A stretch of 64,000 bases of DNA, taken from NCBI RefSeq assembly GCF_024297145.1, contig NZ_JANCTC010000004.1, positions 1-64,000 of the forward strand, in the 5' to 3' direction. A program made the translations under genes and the position numbers. Origin of the DNA: Mesorhizobium sp. LMG 17147. Lineage in GTDB: Bacteria; Pseudomonadota; Alphaproteobacteria; Rhizobiales; Rhizobiaceae. This document shows positions 19,350-28,347 of the stretch, in pieces. The notes under the pieces were generated by a model, which was given only the letters and a program-made list of their open reading frames with translations, was not told the DNA's origin and did not search any database. The first letter of the stretch is position 1. Every line of letters starts with the position of its first letter.

Positions 19350-19799
19350 ATGGCTACCGGCAACGTCCGAACCGAAGGGGTGGAAAGTGTCGCGCACAGG
19401 CTGATCGAAGCTTGGAATCGTCACGATGCTCGCGCCTTTGCCGCCGTATTCGCGGCAGATGCCGAATTTACGAACGTCTTCGGTATGCAGGCGACTGGAC
19501 GTGACAAGATCGAGCAGTTCCATGCCCCAATTTTTGAGAAAATGTTCAAGCACAGCCACCTATCCGCCGAAAGCGTGCGGAACAGGCTTGTTCGCCCTGA
19601 TGTTGCCACGCTCGACCTGCGGTGGTCCATGACTGGCGCGCTCGATCCGATGGGAAACGAATGGCCGCGTCGGCGCGGATTAATCAGCGTAGTGGCGACG
19701 CGGGATCATGATGAATGGTTGATTGCAACGATGCACAATATGGAACTTGGGGACGATCAAATGGCAAAGTCTCAGGAGAAACTTCAAGAGGATAAGTAG
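19350..19799 (+). CDS. SgcJ/EcaC-type SnoaL-like (NTF2 fold) protein
   Basis: 149 residues. The pattern VAHRLIEAWNRHDARAFAAVFAADAEFTNVFG is typical of the SgcJ/EcaC branch of the NTF2/SnoaL fold, followed by the strand-rich half (DLRWSMTGALDPMG, LISVVATRDHDEWLIATMHNM). Members bind or isomerise small ring compounds; no specific activity can be assigned. CAGGAGG lies 7 bases before the ATG. It is divergent from, and probably controlled by, the MarR gene at 18832. No gene is visible in 19800-20065 downstream. Confidence 0.8.
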   Translation: MATGNVRTEGVESVAHRLIEAWNRHDARAFAAVFAADAEFTNVFGMQATGRDKIEQFHAPIFEKMFKHSHLSAESVRNRLVRPDVATLDLRWSMTGALDPMGNEWPRRRGLISVVATRDHDEWLIATMHNMELGDDQMAKSQEKLQEDK

Positions 19800-20065
19800 C
19801 TTCTTCATTCACGTCAGAATCGAAAGCGACGGCCATCCAGCACGGTCAGCCGATCTAGATCGAACGGCGGGTCAGGTGAATCGGGATTGGCGAGCTATGC
19901 TACAGGAGTTGGTGCTGGATGGCCCGCGCCTTGCCCGGTTTGGCCGGCCACAATGGCGCGCCCCATAAGCTGGCCACTTGGTCTTGCGGGATCTAATGTA
20001 TGAACGGCTTGGCGCGCGCTGGGCTCTCGCCGGCAGTTCTTTGCGATGCGGTGATCGCCGGTCGG

Positions 20066-20431
20066 CTATTCCGCCGCCACGAGTTTGGTTTCCGGGGTCG
20101 ATGAAACCTGGCCGGCCCGATCGTCTTCGGTATGTTCCCACCAGTCGCCCAGGGCGTCGATAAGCGGCACAAGCTTGCGGCCGGGCTCCGTGAGGTCGTA
20201 ATCCACGTGTAGCGGATAGCCGGCATGCGCCGTTCGCCGCACGATCCCGGCTTCCTCCAGCTTGCGCAGTTCCAGCGCCAGGATGCGGTGCGACACTGCC
20301 GGGTTGTCACGCCTCAAATCGCTGAAGCGCTTGGTACCATCCTTGAGATAATAGAGCAGCAAGGTGGGCCAACGACCGCTGAGCACACGCATGGTCTCCT
20401 CGATCGGGCAGCGTGAGACGACATCTTTCAT
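20066..20431 (-). CDS. HxlR-family transcriptional regulator
   Basis: 121 residues: CPIEETMRVLSGRWPTLLLYYL, RFSDLRR, ISHRILALELRKLEEAGIVRR and YDLTEPGRKLVPLIDALGDWW are the standard HxlR signature, with the usual N-terminal cysteine. HxlR proteins often respond to aldehydes, quinones or thiol stress. It diverges from the (frameshifted) glutathione S-transferase gene and likely regulated it. Confidence 0.9.
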   Translation of the reverse strand: MKDVVSRCPIEETMRVLSGRWPTLLLYYLKDGTKRFSDLRRDNPAVSHRILALELRKLEEAGIVRRTAHAGYPLHVDYDLTEPGRKLVPLIDALGDWWEHTEDDRAGQVSSTPETKLVAAE

Positions 20432-20483
20432 GGCGGGGACCTGGTTACAGAATAGTGCCTAATTTACATGGGGCGACCAGCGT

Positions 20484-20519
20484 TTAGGGTCAAGTTTCGC
20501 TGCGCAGCGTGACCCCTAA
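20484..20519. repeat. Nested inverted repeat between hxlR and GST
   Basis: Outer arms TTAGGGTCA (20484-20492) and TGACCCCTAA (20510-20519) pair with one bulged base. They enclose the perfect 12-base palindrome CGCTGCGCAGCG (20498-20509). It ends 18 bases before the GST start, so it could be an operator or an mRNA hairpin near the ribosome site. Confidence 0.5.
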
Positions 20520-20537
20520 CATGGAAGAGACAAAGAA

Positions 20538-21240
20538 ATGGAACCTATTCTCCTTTACGGCTTCCCGCTGGGAAGTTCGATGGGGCTTGTCGCTGCTTTT
20601 GAACGCCTCGGACAACCCTATCGCCTGTGTCGTGTCGACATGCTCACTGAGATGAAGAACGACGCCTATGCCAGCATCAACGGCCGTCAGGAAACGCCGG
20701 TGTTGATCACGGAGGAGAGCAGGGTGCTTACCGAGACCATGGCGATTGCCGCCTGGCTCGAAGCCCGCGATACGCAACGCCGTATCAGCTTCGATCCTCG
20801 CTCGCCGGAGGCCGAGGATGCACCAGCTGGTGGCTTTCATAAACACCGGCTTCACCGCCGCCTTCACCCCGCTCTGGGCGGCATATGAAATGGAGTCGGC
20901 CGAACCGGTGCTGCTGGCGACCTTGCGTGATTTCGGCCGCAAGGTCGTTACCAACCGCCATAACCAGCTTGAGGCGATGATCCTCGACACGGATTTCCTG
21001 ATCGGCGAGCGGCTGACGCTTGCCGACACCACGTTGATCGGCGTGGCGCGCTGGGCGGAGTTCCACCAGGCCGTCGACGGCGCCGCTTACCCAAAGCTGG
21101 CGGCGCTACGCCGCCGCATCGAAGCCGATCCGGCCGTGCAATACGCGCTCGCTGTCGAGGCTGGCGAACAGCCCGCCGGGTCAGGCGCTTGCTTTGGTCA
21201 CTTGCCGCTGGGCGAGGTGATCGATCGCTTCGCGGCGTAA
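20538..21240 (+). pseudogene. Glutathione S-transferase, split by a frameshift
   Basis: The first part (20538 to about 20815) encodes the thioredoxin-like GST N-domain (ILLYGFPLGSSMGLVAAFERLGQPY, then ETPVLITEESRVLTETMAIAAWLE). From about 20816 the homologous C-domain continues in the next frame (MHQLVAFINTGFTAAFTPLW, then FLIGERLTLADTTLIGVARW) to 21240. The break lies near GCCGAGGATGCAC; one extra or two missing bases explain it. Read together the protein would be about 234 residues, normal for a GST. It may be a true pseudogene or a sequencing error. Confidence 0.75.
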
Positions 21241-21381
21241 CTGTTCGCTCAGCGCCCGGCGCCCCGGCGCCGGGCGCTGGCGACAAGCACGCCCAGATCG
21301 GCTATCATGTCACCGTTCTTGAAGTGGCAGCTGCGGGCGGCCATCCTGGCGGTGACCGCCCCGACACACGGGAGAAAGGTT

Positions 21382-22206
21382 ATGGCCAGCTTTCATGTCA
21401 TGGCTGATGCACGTGGAATGCATGTACAGCCCAAGGTGCGCCGCATCAGCACCGAGGATCTGATTGATGCGCTCCGTCTCGGCGTCGAGGATTTCTGGGC
21501 CAAGCCGTCGCATTATGTGTTCCTGTGCCTGATCTATCCGGTGGTCGGCCTGATCCTGACGCAGTGGACCTCGGGCTCGAACGCCATCCAGCTCATCTAT
21601 CCGCTGATGTCCGGCTTCGCTTTGGTCGGTCCGTTCGCGGCTATCGGCCTTTACGAAATCAGCCGCCGGCGCGAGTTCGGCATGGACACATCCTGGTGGC
21701 ATGCGCTCGACGTGCGCCATTCGCCGGCGCTCCCCGCGATTGCAGTCATCGGTATCATGCTGCTGGTACTGTTCCTGCTCTGGCTGTTCACCGCGCAGTC
21801 GATCTACACCAGCCTGTACGGCAATCAGCCTCCGGCGTCTATTGCCGGCTTTATTCGCGAGGTGCTGACGACCAGCAAGGGCTGGACGCTGATCCTGCTC
21901 GGCAACCTGGCCGGGTTCGTCTTCGCCGCGATCGTGCTGGCGACGACCGTCGTCGCCTTTCCGCTGCTGCTCGACCGCGATGTCGGCGCGGTCTCGGCAG
22001 TCGAGACGTCGGCGCGCGCCGTCCTGACAAACCCGCTGCAGATGGCGCTGTGGGGCCTGATGGTCGCCGTGCTCCTGGTCATCGGCTCGATCCCACTATT
22101 TGCCGGGCTTGCCGTCGTCATGCCCATCCTTGGCCACGCGACCTGGCATCTTTATCGCAGGGTGGTCGAACCGGAGCGGGCGGAGCAGGTGAGGCGGCCG
22201 ATGTAG
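21382..22206 (+). CDS. DUF2189 membrane protein
   Basis: About 274 residues with some five to six hydrophobic segments (YVFLCLIYPVVGLILTQW, LMSGFALVGPFAAIGLYEISRR, AVIGIMLLVLFLLWLF, and more). The GPFAAIGLYEISRRRE block marks the DUF2189 family of integral membrane proteins, whose function is unknown. ATG 21382 is preferred over the upstream ATG 21307 because GGAGAAAGG is directly before it. Confidence 0.8.
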   Translation: MASFHVMADARGMHVQPKVRRISTEDLIDALRLGVEDFWAKPSHYVFLCLIYPVVGLILTQWTSGSNAIQLIYPLMSGFALVGPFAAIGLYEISRRREFGMDTSWWHALDVRHSPALPAIAVIGIMLLVLFLLWLFTAQSIYTSLYGNQPPASIAGFIREVLTTSKGWTLILLGNLAGFVFAAIVLATTVVAFPLLLDRDVGAVSAVETSARAVLTNPLQMALWGLMVAVLLVIGSIPLFAGLAVVMPILGHATWHLYRRVVEPERAEQVRRPM

Positions 22207-22212
22207 GACCGA

Positions 22213-22869
22213 TCAGCGTTGCGCGTCGGTTGCCATCTTGACGGCCAGCGCGGTCAGCACCGTGCCCATCATCCAGCGCTGGATCACCATCCATAAGGGC
22301 CGCCCGGCGAGGAAAACCGCGATCGAGCCGGCCGTCACCGCGATGATGGCGTTGACGGTCAGGCTGATCGCGACCTGCGTCGCACCGAGCACCAGAAGCT
22401 GCGACAGCACGTGGCCCTTGCCGGGGCTGATGAATTGCGGCAGCAGCGACAGATAGAGCACTGCCACCTTCGGGTTGAGTAGGTTGGTCATCAGGCCCAT
22501 GGCGAACAGCTTGCGCGGCCTGTCTTTCGGCAGTTCGCGGATCTGGAAGGGCGAGCGCCCGCCGGGCTTCACCGCTTGCCAGGCGAGCCAAAGCAAATAG
22601 AGCGCGCCGGCAAGGCGCAGCACGTCATAGGCAAAGGGCACGGCAAGCAGCAGCGCGGTGATGCCGAACGCCGCCGACAGCACATAGAACAAGAAACCGA
22701 GCGCCACGCCGCCCAGCGAGATCAGCCCGGCCTTCGGCCCCTGCGACAGCGAGCGCGAGATCAGATAGATCATGTTCGGGCCGGGCGTCAGCACCATGCC
22801 GAGGCAGACCAGCGCGAAGGCAAGGTGGTTGGCGGGTTCAGGCAAGAGCGCATCTCCGGATGGGGACAC
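22213..22869 (-). CDS. LysE/RhtB-family amino acid exporter
   Basis: 218 residues with about six TM helices. The family signature is GMVLTPGPNMIYLISRSLSQG near the N-terminus, followed by GVALGFLFYVLSAAFG and FAMGLMTNLLNPKVAVLYLSLLPQFI. These proteins export amino acids or their derivatives; the substrate cannot be told. The most likely start is GTG at 22869. It converges on the DUF2189 gene with a 6-base gap. Confidence 0.88.
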   Translation of the reverse strand: MSPSGDALLPEPANHLAFALVCLGMVLTPGPNMIYLISRSLSQGPKAGLISLGGVALGFLFYVLSAAFGITALLLAVPFAYDVLRLAGALYLLWLAWQAVKPGGRSPFQIRELPKDRPRKLFAMGLMTNLLNPKVAVLYLSLLPQFISPGKGHVLSQLLVLGATQVAISLTVNAIIAVTAGSIAVFLAGRPLWMVIQRWMMGTVLTALAVKMATDAQR

Positions 22870-23071
22870 TCACCACATGCTTCCATCATCCGCAAGGGCA
22901 TGAGGGCAGGAGCCTTTGCGCCAGTGCGCCGGGCCTCCTTAGTTCCCGGACGACAATCTTGCGGACACAATGAAAGCTGGTGACAGGGCGAAGCGCTTCG
23001 GTTAATCCGGGCCGGCCGCTACGGACCGTCGGTCGCGGCGCTTGCAAGCATCATGGTACAGGGACAACGGC

Positions 23072-23932
23072 ATGGCGGATTCGCCCGACATCATCGGTTC
23101 GCTCGCAGACTTGTCGGGAGCCTATTCAGCCATACTGTGCGACGTCTGGGGCGTCGTGCATAATGGCGAATGGCATTTCCCGGCGGCGGCTGCCGCGCTG
23201 ATCGCTGCTCGCGCGGCGAGAATACCTGTCGTCCTGATCACCAATTCGCCGCGCCGCAGCGCCGACGTGGTGGCGCAGATGAACGCCATCGGCGTTCCTC
23301 CCGCCGCCTACGACCGTGTCGTAACGTCCGGCGACGTTACCCGCGATCTGATCGCCGAAGGGCCGCGAAAGATCTTCCATATAGGCGCCGATCGGGATTT
23401 CACGCTCTATGAGGGCCTCGACGTCGAGCTCGTCGAGGAGTTCGAAGCATCCGGCGTGGTCTGCACGGGCCTGTTCGACGACGAGGTGGAGAAGCCGGAA
23501 GATTATGCCGATCTTCTGCGGCGGCTGCGTGCCAGGAACCTGCCCTTCATCTGCGCCAATCCCGACATCGTCGTCGAGCGCGGCGAACGCATGATCTGGT
23601 GCGCAGGCGCTTTGGCCCGCGAATACGCACAGCTTGGCGGACGCACGCTGATCGCCGGCAAGCCGTACGCGCCGGTCTATGACGTCGCCATGAAGGAGGT
23701 CGCCGTCATTCTCGGCCGCCCGGTCGAGCGTTCGCAAGTTCTGGCCATCGGCGACGGCATGATGACCGACATCAAGGGCGCGGCCGACAATGGCTTCGAC
23801 GTGCTCTACGTATCGGGCGGCATCCATGCCCGCGATTACGGTGAGACGCTGCAGCCGGATCCGGCCAGGCTCGCGGCCTTTCTGGAAAAATACGGCTACA
23901 GGCCGGTCGCGGTGATTCCCAGACTGCAATAG
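23072..23932 (+). CDS. TIGR01459 family HAD-type sugar phosphatase
   Basis: 286 residues. Motif I is YSAILCDVWGVVHNGEW (first Asp as nucleophile), motif II VLITNSPRRS, and motif IV IGDGMMTDIKGAADNG. The NagD-like arrangement with a large cap points to a small phosphorylated substrate. In rhizobia this gene is regularly followed by ribF, as here (9-base gap), so it may dephosphorylate a riboflavin-pathway intermediate; that role is only a context guess. ATG 23072 has AGGGA upstream. Confidence 0.85.
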   Translation: MADSPDIIGSLADLSGAYSAILCDVWGVVHNGEWHFPAAAAALIAARAARIPVVLITNSPRRSADVVAQMNAIGVPPAAYDRVVTSGDVTRDLIAEGPRKIFHIGADRDFTLYEGLDVELVEEFEASGVVCTGLFDDEVEKPEDYADLLRRLRARNLPFICANPDIVVERGERMIWCAGALAREYAQLGGRTLIAGKPYAPVYDVAMKEVAVILGRPVERSQVLAIGDGMMTDIKGAADNGFDVLYVSGGIHARDYGETLQPDPARLAAFLEKYGYRPVAVIPRLQ

Positions 23933-23941
23933 GTTCAAGCC

Positions 23942-24925
23942 ATGACGGCAATGTTCGAACGCATTTCCGCAACCGCACCGCTGCCGGCCCATCTGCGCGG
24001 CGGCGTGGTGGCTATCGGCAATTTCGACGGCGTCCACCGCGGCCACCAGGCGGTGCTCGAACGCGCGCGCGCCGAAGCGGAGCGTCGCGGCGTACCCGCC
24101 CTGGTGCTGACCTTCGTACCGCATCCGCGAAAGGTTTTCAGGCCGGACATGCCGTTGTTCGTGCTGACACCGCCGCCGATGAAGGCGCGGCTGTTGTCGC
24201 ATCTGGGCTTTGCGGCGCTGGTCGAGCAGCCGTTCACACGCGAGTTCGCCTCCTTGTCGGCGGAGGCTTTCGTCACCGGCGTGCTCGAGCGCAACCTCGG
24301 CATAAGCCACGCCGTCACCGGCTTCGATTTCCATTTCGGCAAGGACCGCCAGGGCGGTCCGGCCTATCTGATGGCTGCCGGCGAGCGCCACGGCTTCGGC
24401 GTCACGCTGGTCGATGCGTTTCGCGACGAAAGCGCCGAGGTGGTGTCGTCGAGCCGCATACGCACGCTGCTGTGCGAGGGCAATGTGGCCGAGGCCGCCG
24501 GCTTGCTCGGCTACCGTTTCACCGTCGAGGCGGAGGTGATCGGCGGCCAGCAGCTCGGCCGGACACTCGGCTTTCCGACCGCAAACATGAGGCTTTCGCC
24601 GGAAGCCACCCTCAAGGAAGGGATTTATGCCGTCCGCTTCCGCCGCGCCGACGGTTCCCTTCATGATGGCGTCGCCAGCTTCGGCCGTCGGCCGACGGTC
24701 GACGACAATGGCGCGCCATTGCTGGAGACCTTCGTCTTCGACTTTTCCGGCGACCTCTATGGCGAGATTTGTGCCGTGTCCTTCTTCGGCTACCTGCGCT
24801 CGGAGGTGAAGTTCGACGGGCTTGACGCGCTGGTCGCCCAGATGAAGCGTGACGAGGCCGAGGCCAAGGCACTGCTCGCCGGCGTCAGGCCGCTTTCCGG
24901 GCTGGACCGCGCGATCGCGTTTTGA
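23942..24925 (+). CDS. ribF: Bifunctional riboflavin kinase / FAD synthetase
   Basis: 327 residues. The N-terminal FAD synthetase (nucleotidyltransferase) has GNFDGVHRGHQAVL and SSSRIRTLL; the C-terminal flavokinase has GRTLGFPTANM, KEGIYAV and ETFVFDFSGDLYG. It makes FMN and FAD from riboflavin in the cytosol. It follows the HAD gene by 9 bases. In many rhizobia ileS comes next, but here about 4 kb of accessory genes intervene. Confidence 0.96.
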   Translation: MTAMFERISATAPLPAHLRGGVVAIGNFDGVHRGHQAVLERARAEAERRGVPALVLTFVPHPRKVFRPDMPLFVLTPPPMKARLLSHLGFAALVEQPFTREFASLSAEAFVTGVLERNLGISHAVTGFDFHFGKDRQGGPAYLMAAGERHGFGVTLVDAFRDESAEVVSSSRIRTLLCEGNVAEAAGLLGYRFTVEAEVIGGQQLGRTLGFPTANMRLSPEATLKEGIYAVRFRRADGSLHDGVASFGRRPTVDDNGAPLLETFVFDFSGDLYGEICAVSFFGYLRSEVKFDGLDALVAQMKRDEAEAKALLAGVRPLSGLDRAIAF

Positions 24926-24942
24926 CAACCCGCGCCGTCGTC

Positions 24943-24984
24943 GTCCGCGTCGCTTCGCTCCTGCTTCGCCCTGGGATGACGAAG
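24943..24984. repeat. Rhizobial dispersed repeat fragment after ribF
   Basis: A purine/pyrimidine-patterned stretch (reverse strand GTCATCCCAGGGCGAAGC, then GGAGCGAAGCGACGCGGAC). I recall this as part of a very common dispersed repeat of Mesorhizobium genomes. Only a piece is present, and it marks the left edge of the accessory block. Confidence 0.45.
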
Positions 24985-25079
24985 CTGGAGATTTTTCAGC
25001 CAATCTCGAAGGTATGCGATAGAAATGAACGACGAGCATTACCTGTCGGCATCCTGCAATCCGCCAGGTCGATCACAAT

Positions 25080-25634
25080 TTATCTCTTCAGCGCCAGGCC
25101 GACGGCAATGAAGGTCCAGCCTTGGAAAATCAGGTCGACGGCCAGGAACAGGCCGAGCACCCACACGCTGTTGAACGGCCAGCCCATGGCGATGACCAGT
25201 CCCGCCAGCGCGCTGATGACGCCGGCCGTGACCACCCAGCCCCAGCCCGGCTGCGGCCGGTGGCTGTAGCCGACCCAGGCCCTGAGCACGCCTGAGGCAA
25301 GCAGCGCGACCGCCAGGAGGAATGTCAGCACCGCCGAGGCCAGCAGCGGATTGTAGAAGGCGAAGAACCCGGCGACGGCGTAGAGAAGGCCGCTGAGCAG
25401 CCAATAGAAGAAGCGTCCCCATGTCTTCACGCCGAAGGCATGGATGATCTCGACAATGCCGGCCATCAGCATTAGCCAGCCGACGACATAAACCGAGGCG
25501 ACGGTTGCGATGAACAGATTGCCGAAAGCAATGCCGCCGAAGATGAGCAGCAGCACCCCGAGCGCGACGAACCATCCCCACTTCGCCCGCGTCTGGCCAA
25601 TGGCGTCTTTCATGGCATCGCTGTGCACGGTCAT
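25080..25634 (-). CDS. HdeD/DUF308-family membrane protein
   Basis: 184 residues with six hydrophobic helices in two similar halves (WFVALGVLLLIFGGIAFGN; WLMLMAGIVEIIHAFG; FYWLLSGLLYAVAGFFAFYNP; VLTFLLAVALLASGVLR, and so on). The GGIAFGN..IATVASVYVVGWLMLMAGIVEI pattern is the HdeD (DUF308) repeat. In E. coli HdeD helps acid resistance at high cell density; here the role is unknown. GGAGAAGGG precedes the ATG. Confidence 0.88.
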   Translation of the reverse strand: MTVHSDAMKDAIGQTRAKWGWFVALGVLLLIFGGIAFGNLFIATVASVYVVGWLMLMAGIVEIIHAFGVKTWGRFFYWLLSGLLYAVAGFFAFYNPLLASAVLTFLLAVALLASGVLRAWVGYSHRPQPGWGWVVTAGVISALAGLVIAMGWPFNSVWVLGLFLAVDLIFQGWTFIAVGLALKR

Positions 25635-25982
25635 TGCCCTTCTCCGTCAAGGTTGCCTAGCTTCTTTGTTCCGAAAGGTAGCGCCGATCGCCTTGCCCGT
25701 CCAGCGAGCAGGGTGTGAGCGCCACACTCCCGAGCGATCCGCTTGCCAGACTTTCGCTTTTTATCCGAAGCGGCCAAATACCAGATGGAATATTCGATCG
25801 TGTGCAGGGGTGGGCCAGCGCTAAAAGATGACAAGCGGGTTTACGGGCGACCCGTCGTCCCGTGTATTCGCCATGGCGCAAGTGTAACGAAAAATTCCCA
25901 GCGCTGGCGTTGGCCCTTTATCGATGACGTGCGGCTGCTGCTGTATACCGTGTTCTACGCTCGATGAGGCTGGGGAAGCAAA
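25635..25982 (+). other. Divergent intergenic region, 348 bases
   Basis: No gene seen. Promoters of the HdeD-like gene (left) and the hydrolase gene (right) should lie here. A small inverted repeat, GTGTG-AGCGC-CACAC (about 25712-25726), could be an operator or a hairpin. Confidence 0.4.
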
Positions 25983-26888
25983 ATGAGCGATATGGACGAA
26001 CACCGCGATCTGCTGGAGATCAATGCCATCCGCAGGCTGTTGACGTCAAAACCACGAACGGTCCGCTGGGACGAACGCCGGGCACGGCTCGACGAAGTCG
26101 GTTCGGTCTGGCCGGTCGCGGAGGACATCCGATGCGAGCATGTGGTTTTCGATGGCCTCGAGGGAGAGTGGTCCCTGGCGCCTGGCAGTAACAGGGATAA
26201 GATTCTGCTCTTTTTCCACGGTGGCGGCTACTGCTCCGGCTCTCTTAAAAGTCATCGTCGAATGGTGACCGAGGCAGGTCGGGCAATGGGAATGCGCACC
26301 CTCGCGATCGCCTATCGACGCGCGCCGGAACATCCTTTCCCTGCGCAACATGAAGACGCACTCACCGCATGGCGCTTTCTGAGGCGGCAAGGCATTGCGC
26401 CGGATCGCACCGTGGTTGGGGGAGACAGTGCGGGCGGCAACCTCACCCTGTGCCTGGTCAGTATATTGCGCACGGCAGGCGAGCGGTTGCCGCGATGTCT
26501 TTGGCTGTGTTCGCCCTGGACGGACCTTTCGATGTCCGGCGCGACACTATCAACCAAGGACGCAATCGACCCTATCATCCACCGGGCGTATTTGGGGGAA
26601 CTGGCAACCGCCTATGTTCCCAATGGCGTTGGTCGGCGCGATCCGCTGATCTCGCCTTTGTTCGCCGATCTGAGCGGATTTCCCCCAATGCTTATACAAG
26701 TCGGTTCGGCCGAGACGCTGTTGTCGGACGCAACTCGGCTCGCGGAAGCCGCTGGCGCGGCTGACGTCAAAGTACGTCTCGAAATTTGGCCGCATATGAT
26801 TCACGCTTGGCCGGTTTGGAATGCGGGGCTGGGTGCCGGTCGGCGCGCTCTTCACAGCGCGGGGATGTTTGCCCGCGAATATTTATAA
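25983..26888 (+). CDS. Alpha/beta hydrolase, hormone-sensitive-lipase type
   Basis: 301 residues. Oxyanion-hole motif HGGG at residues 79-82, nucleophile elbow GDSAGG with Ser149, then the acid in SAETLLSDATRL and the histidine in HMIHAW. All marks of an HSL-type (family IV) esterase are present. It hydrolyses short esters or lactone-like bonds in the cytosol; the substrate is unknown. GGGAAG precedes the ATG. It stands alone between ribF and ileS. No gene lies in 26889-27087. Confidence 0.88.
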   Translation: MSDMDEHRDLLEINAIRRLLTSKPRTVRWDERRARLDEVGSVWPVAEDIRCEHVVFDGLEGEWSLAPGSNRDKILLFFHGGGYCSGSLKSHRRMVTEAGRAMGMRTLAIAYRRAPEHPFPAQHEDALTAWRFLRRQGIAPDRTVVGGDSAGGNLTLCLVSILRTAGERLPRCLWLCSPWTDLSMSGATLSTKDAIDPIIHRAYLGELATAYVPNGVGRRDPLISPLFADLSGFPPMLIQVGSAETLLSDATRLAEAAGAADVKVRLEIWPHMIHAWPVWNAGLGAGRRALHSAGMFAREYL

Positions 26889-27087
26889 CCCCTGCCGAAG
26901 CAGCTGCTGGCGCATTCCAAACATCTTGATCTGGAATCTTGGTGCGCCAGTACAATTCGCTGCAATGCGGAAAACAGCCCGGCCAACGCTGCCAAGGTTA
27001 CGGACATTAAGTCAAATTTTACCGAACTGGCGCCATGGCTTGGATGAAGGCTGATAGTGTTCGTCAACGCGTTCGACGTATGGAGTA

Positions 27088-27894
27088 ATGATGCGGTCTG
27101 TCCCGACGGTCTTGGCCGCATTCATGCTCGGCACCTGCGGCGTTGCCAAGGCAGGCGAGGGCACCTTCGGCTGGATGTCCGGAGACTGGTACCTGACGGT
27201 CGGCGCCACCGGCATGGTTGCCCCGAATTTCGAAGGCGGCAAAAAGTACCTGCTCAGCGCCTCGCCGATCATCTCGCTCGGCAAGGCTGGTCCCGCAGCG
27301 CGCTTCACCTCGCGCAACGACAATATCTCGTTGGCATTGATCGACGATGGCGGCGTCCGCGCCGGCCTGACAGGCAAGTTCCTGTTTTCCCGCGACGGTG
27401 GTGATGCCGACGAGTTGAAGGGCCTCGACCCGGTGCGCTGGGGCGGCGAGGCCGGCGGCTTCTTCGAATTCTATCCTTTGGATTGGCTGCGTGCCCGCGC
27501 CGAATTGCGGCATGGCATTCGCGCCCATAACGGCTTTGTCGCCGACATCGCCGCCGACGCCTTTTACGATGTGACGCCCGATGTCAGGATTTCGGGCGGG
27601 CCGCGCGTTTCATTCGCCTCATCGGACTATTTCGACGCCTATTACGGCGTTGATGCCGAGGAGTCCCTGGCCTCGGGGCTCAGCGAATATCATCCCGGTG
27701 GCGGGGTGAAGTCGGCGGGCCTGGGCGGCGGGGTGACCTGGAAGGTGACCGAGCCGATGACGGCCAGTCTGTTCGGCGAATATTCCCGCCTAATGGGCCC
27801 GGCCGGCGATTCCAGCCTGGTCAAGGAGCGCGGCGATCGCAACCAGTTCACGATCGGCGTGTCGACGACCTACCGCTTCGATTTCTCGATGTGA
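27088..27894 (+). CDS. MipA/OmpV-family outer-membrane protein
   Basis: 268 residues with a signal peptide (SVPTVLAAFMLGTCGVAKAG, cleavage near residue 23). The body is strand-rich with MipA/OmpV marks: WYLTVGATGMVAPNFEGGKKYLLSASPIISL, ARFTSRNDNISLALID, GVTWKVTEPMTASLFGEYSRLMG, and a C-terminal beta strand ending YRFDFSM. These proteins form small beta-barrels and some scaffold murein enzymes. GGAG lies upstream. Confidence 0.85.
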   Translation: MMRSVPTVLAAFMLGTCGVAKAGEGTFGWMSGDWYLTVGATGMVAPNFEGGKKYLLSASPIISLGKAGPAARFTSRNDNISLALIDDGGVRAGLTGKFLFSRDGGDADELKGLDPVRWGGEAGGFFEFYPLDWLRARAELRHGIRAHNGFVADIAADAFYDVTPDVRISGGPRVSFASSDYFDAYYGVDAEESLASGLSEYHPGGGVKSAGLGGGVTWKVTEPMTASLFGEYSRLMGPAGDSSLVKERGDRNQFTIGVSTTYRFDFSM

Positions 27895-27910
27895 GCGGGC
27901 GGGCGTCGGC

Positions 27911-28345
27911 TCATTTGATCAAACGGCTGTCGAACGGATAATGGTATAGGCCCGCAATCGTAATGCGTGACGCATCGTCATGGGTCGGGTTGAGCAGATA
28001 GTTGTTTGCCTTACGCATTATGATCGAAGGGATTTTCATGAGCGCGTAACGATTGGCCGAGAGAAAGTCCGTGCCCTGTCGCCGTGTCGATTCCATGTCC
28101 TTGTCCCAGCCGTCATGGATAACCGGTTCGGTCATTTCTATTCCGTCCGGAACGTCGATTTCGATAAGCTGGTAGGTTTCCGGAACGGTTTCGCGCGTCG
28201 CATGCACCAGTATCTCCAGCAGTGCCGTCGAAGGGTGGTCGGTGCAATAGACGATGGGCATCCCGCGCCTGTTCCATCTTCCATCAACGAGCGTTCCGCC
28301 ACGACCCGAGAGATCCGCGAAATTGGAGATGCGCCAGATGCGCAT
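27911..28345 (-). CDS. RES-domain toxin (NAD+ phosphorylase type)
   Basis: 144 residues. Family marks: Arg in MRIWRIS, the GRWNRRGMPIVYCTD strand, Glu in TALLEILVHA, and IPSIIMRKANNYLLNPTHDD. This is the RES fold related to ADP-ribosyltransferases; characterised members (MbcT and others) destroy NAD+. The length is typical. Its start lies 2 bases after the stop of the antitoxin gene, so the two are translated from one message. The antitoxin-first order is the rule for this type. Confidence 0.93.
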   Translation of the reverse strand: MRIWRISNFADLSGRGGTLVDGRWNRRGMPIVYCTDHPSTALLEILVHATRETVPETYQLIEIDVPDGIEMTEPVIHDGWDKDMESTRRQGTDFLSANRYALMKIPSIIMRKANNYLLNPTHDDASRITIAGLYHYPFDSRLIK

Positions 28346-28347
28346 CG

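Noticed and set aside
19800..20065. Possible small genes between the SnoaL-like and hxlR genes
   Set aside because: Only short frames without ribosome sites or family resemblance are present.
23126..25039. Long reverse-strand frame opposite the HAD gene and ribF
   Set aside because: Codon bias on the forward strand explains it; the reverse translation has no recognisable domain.
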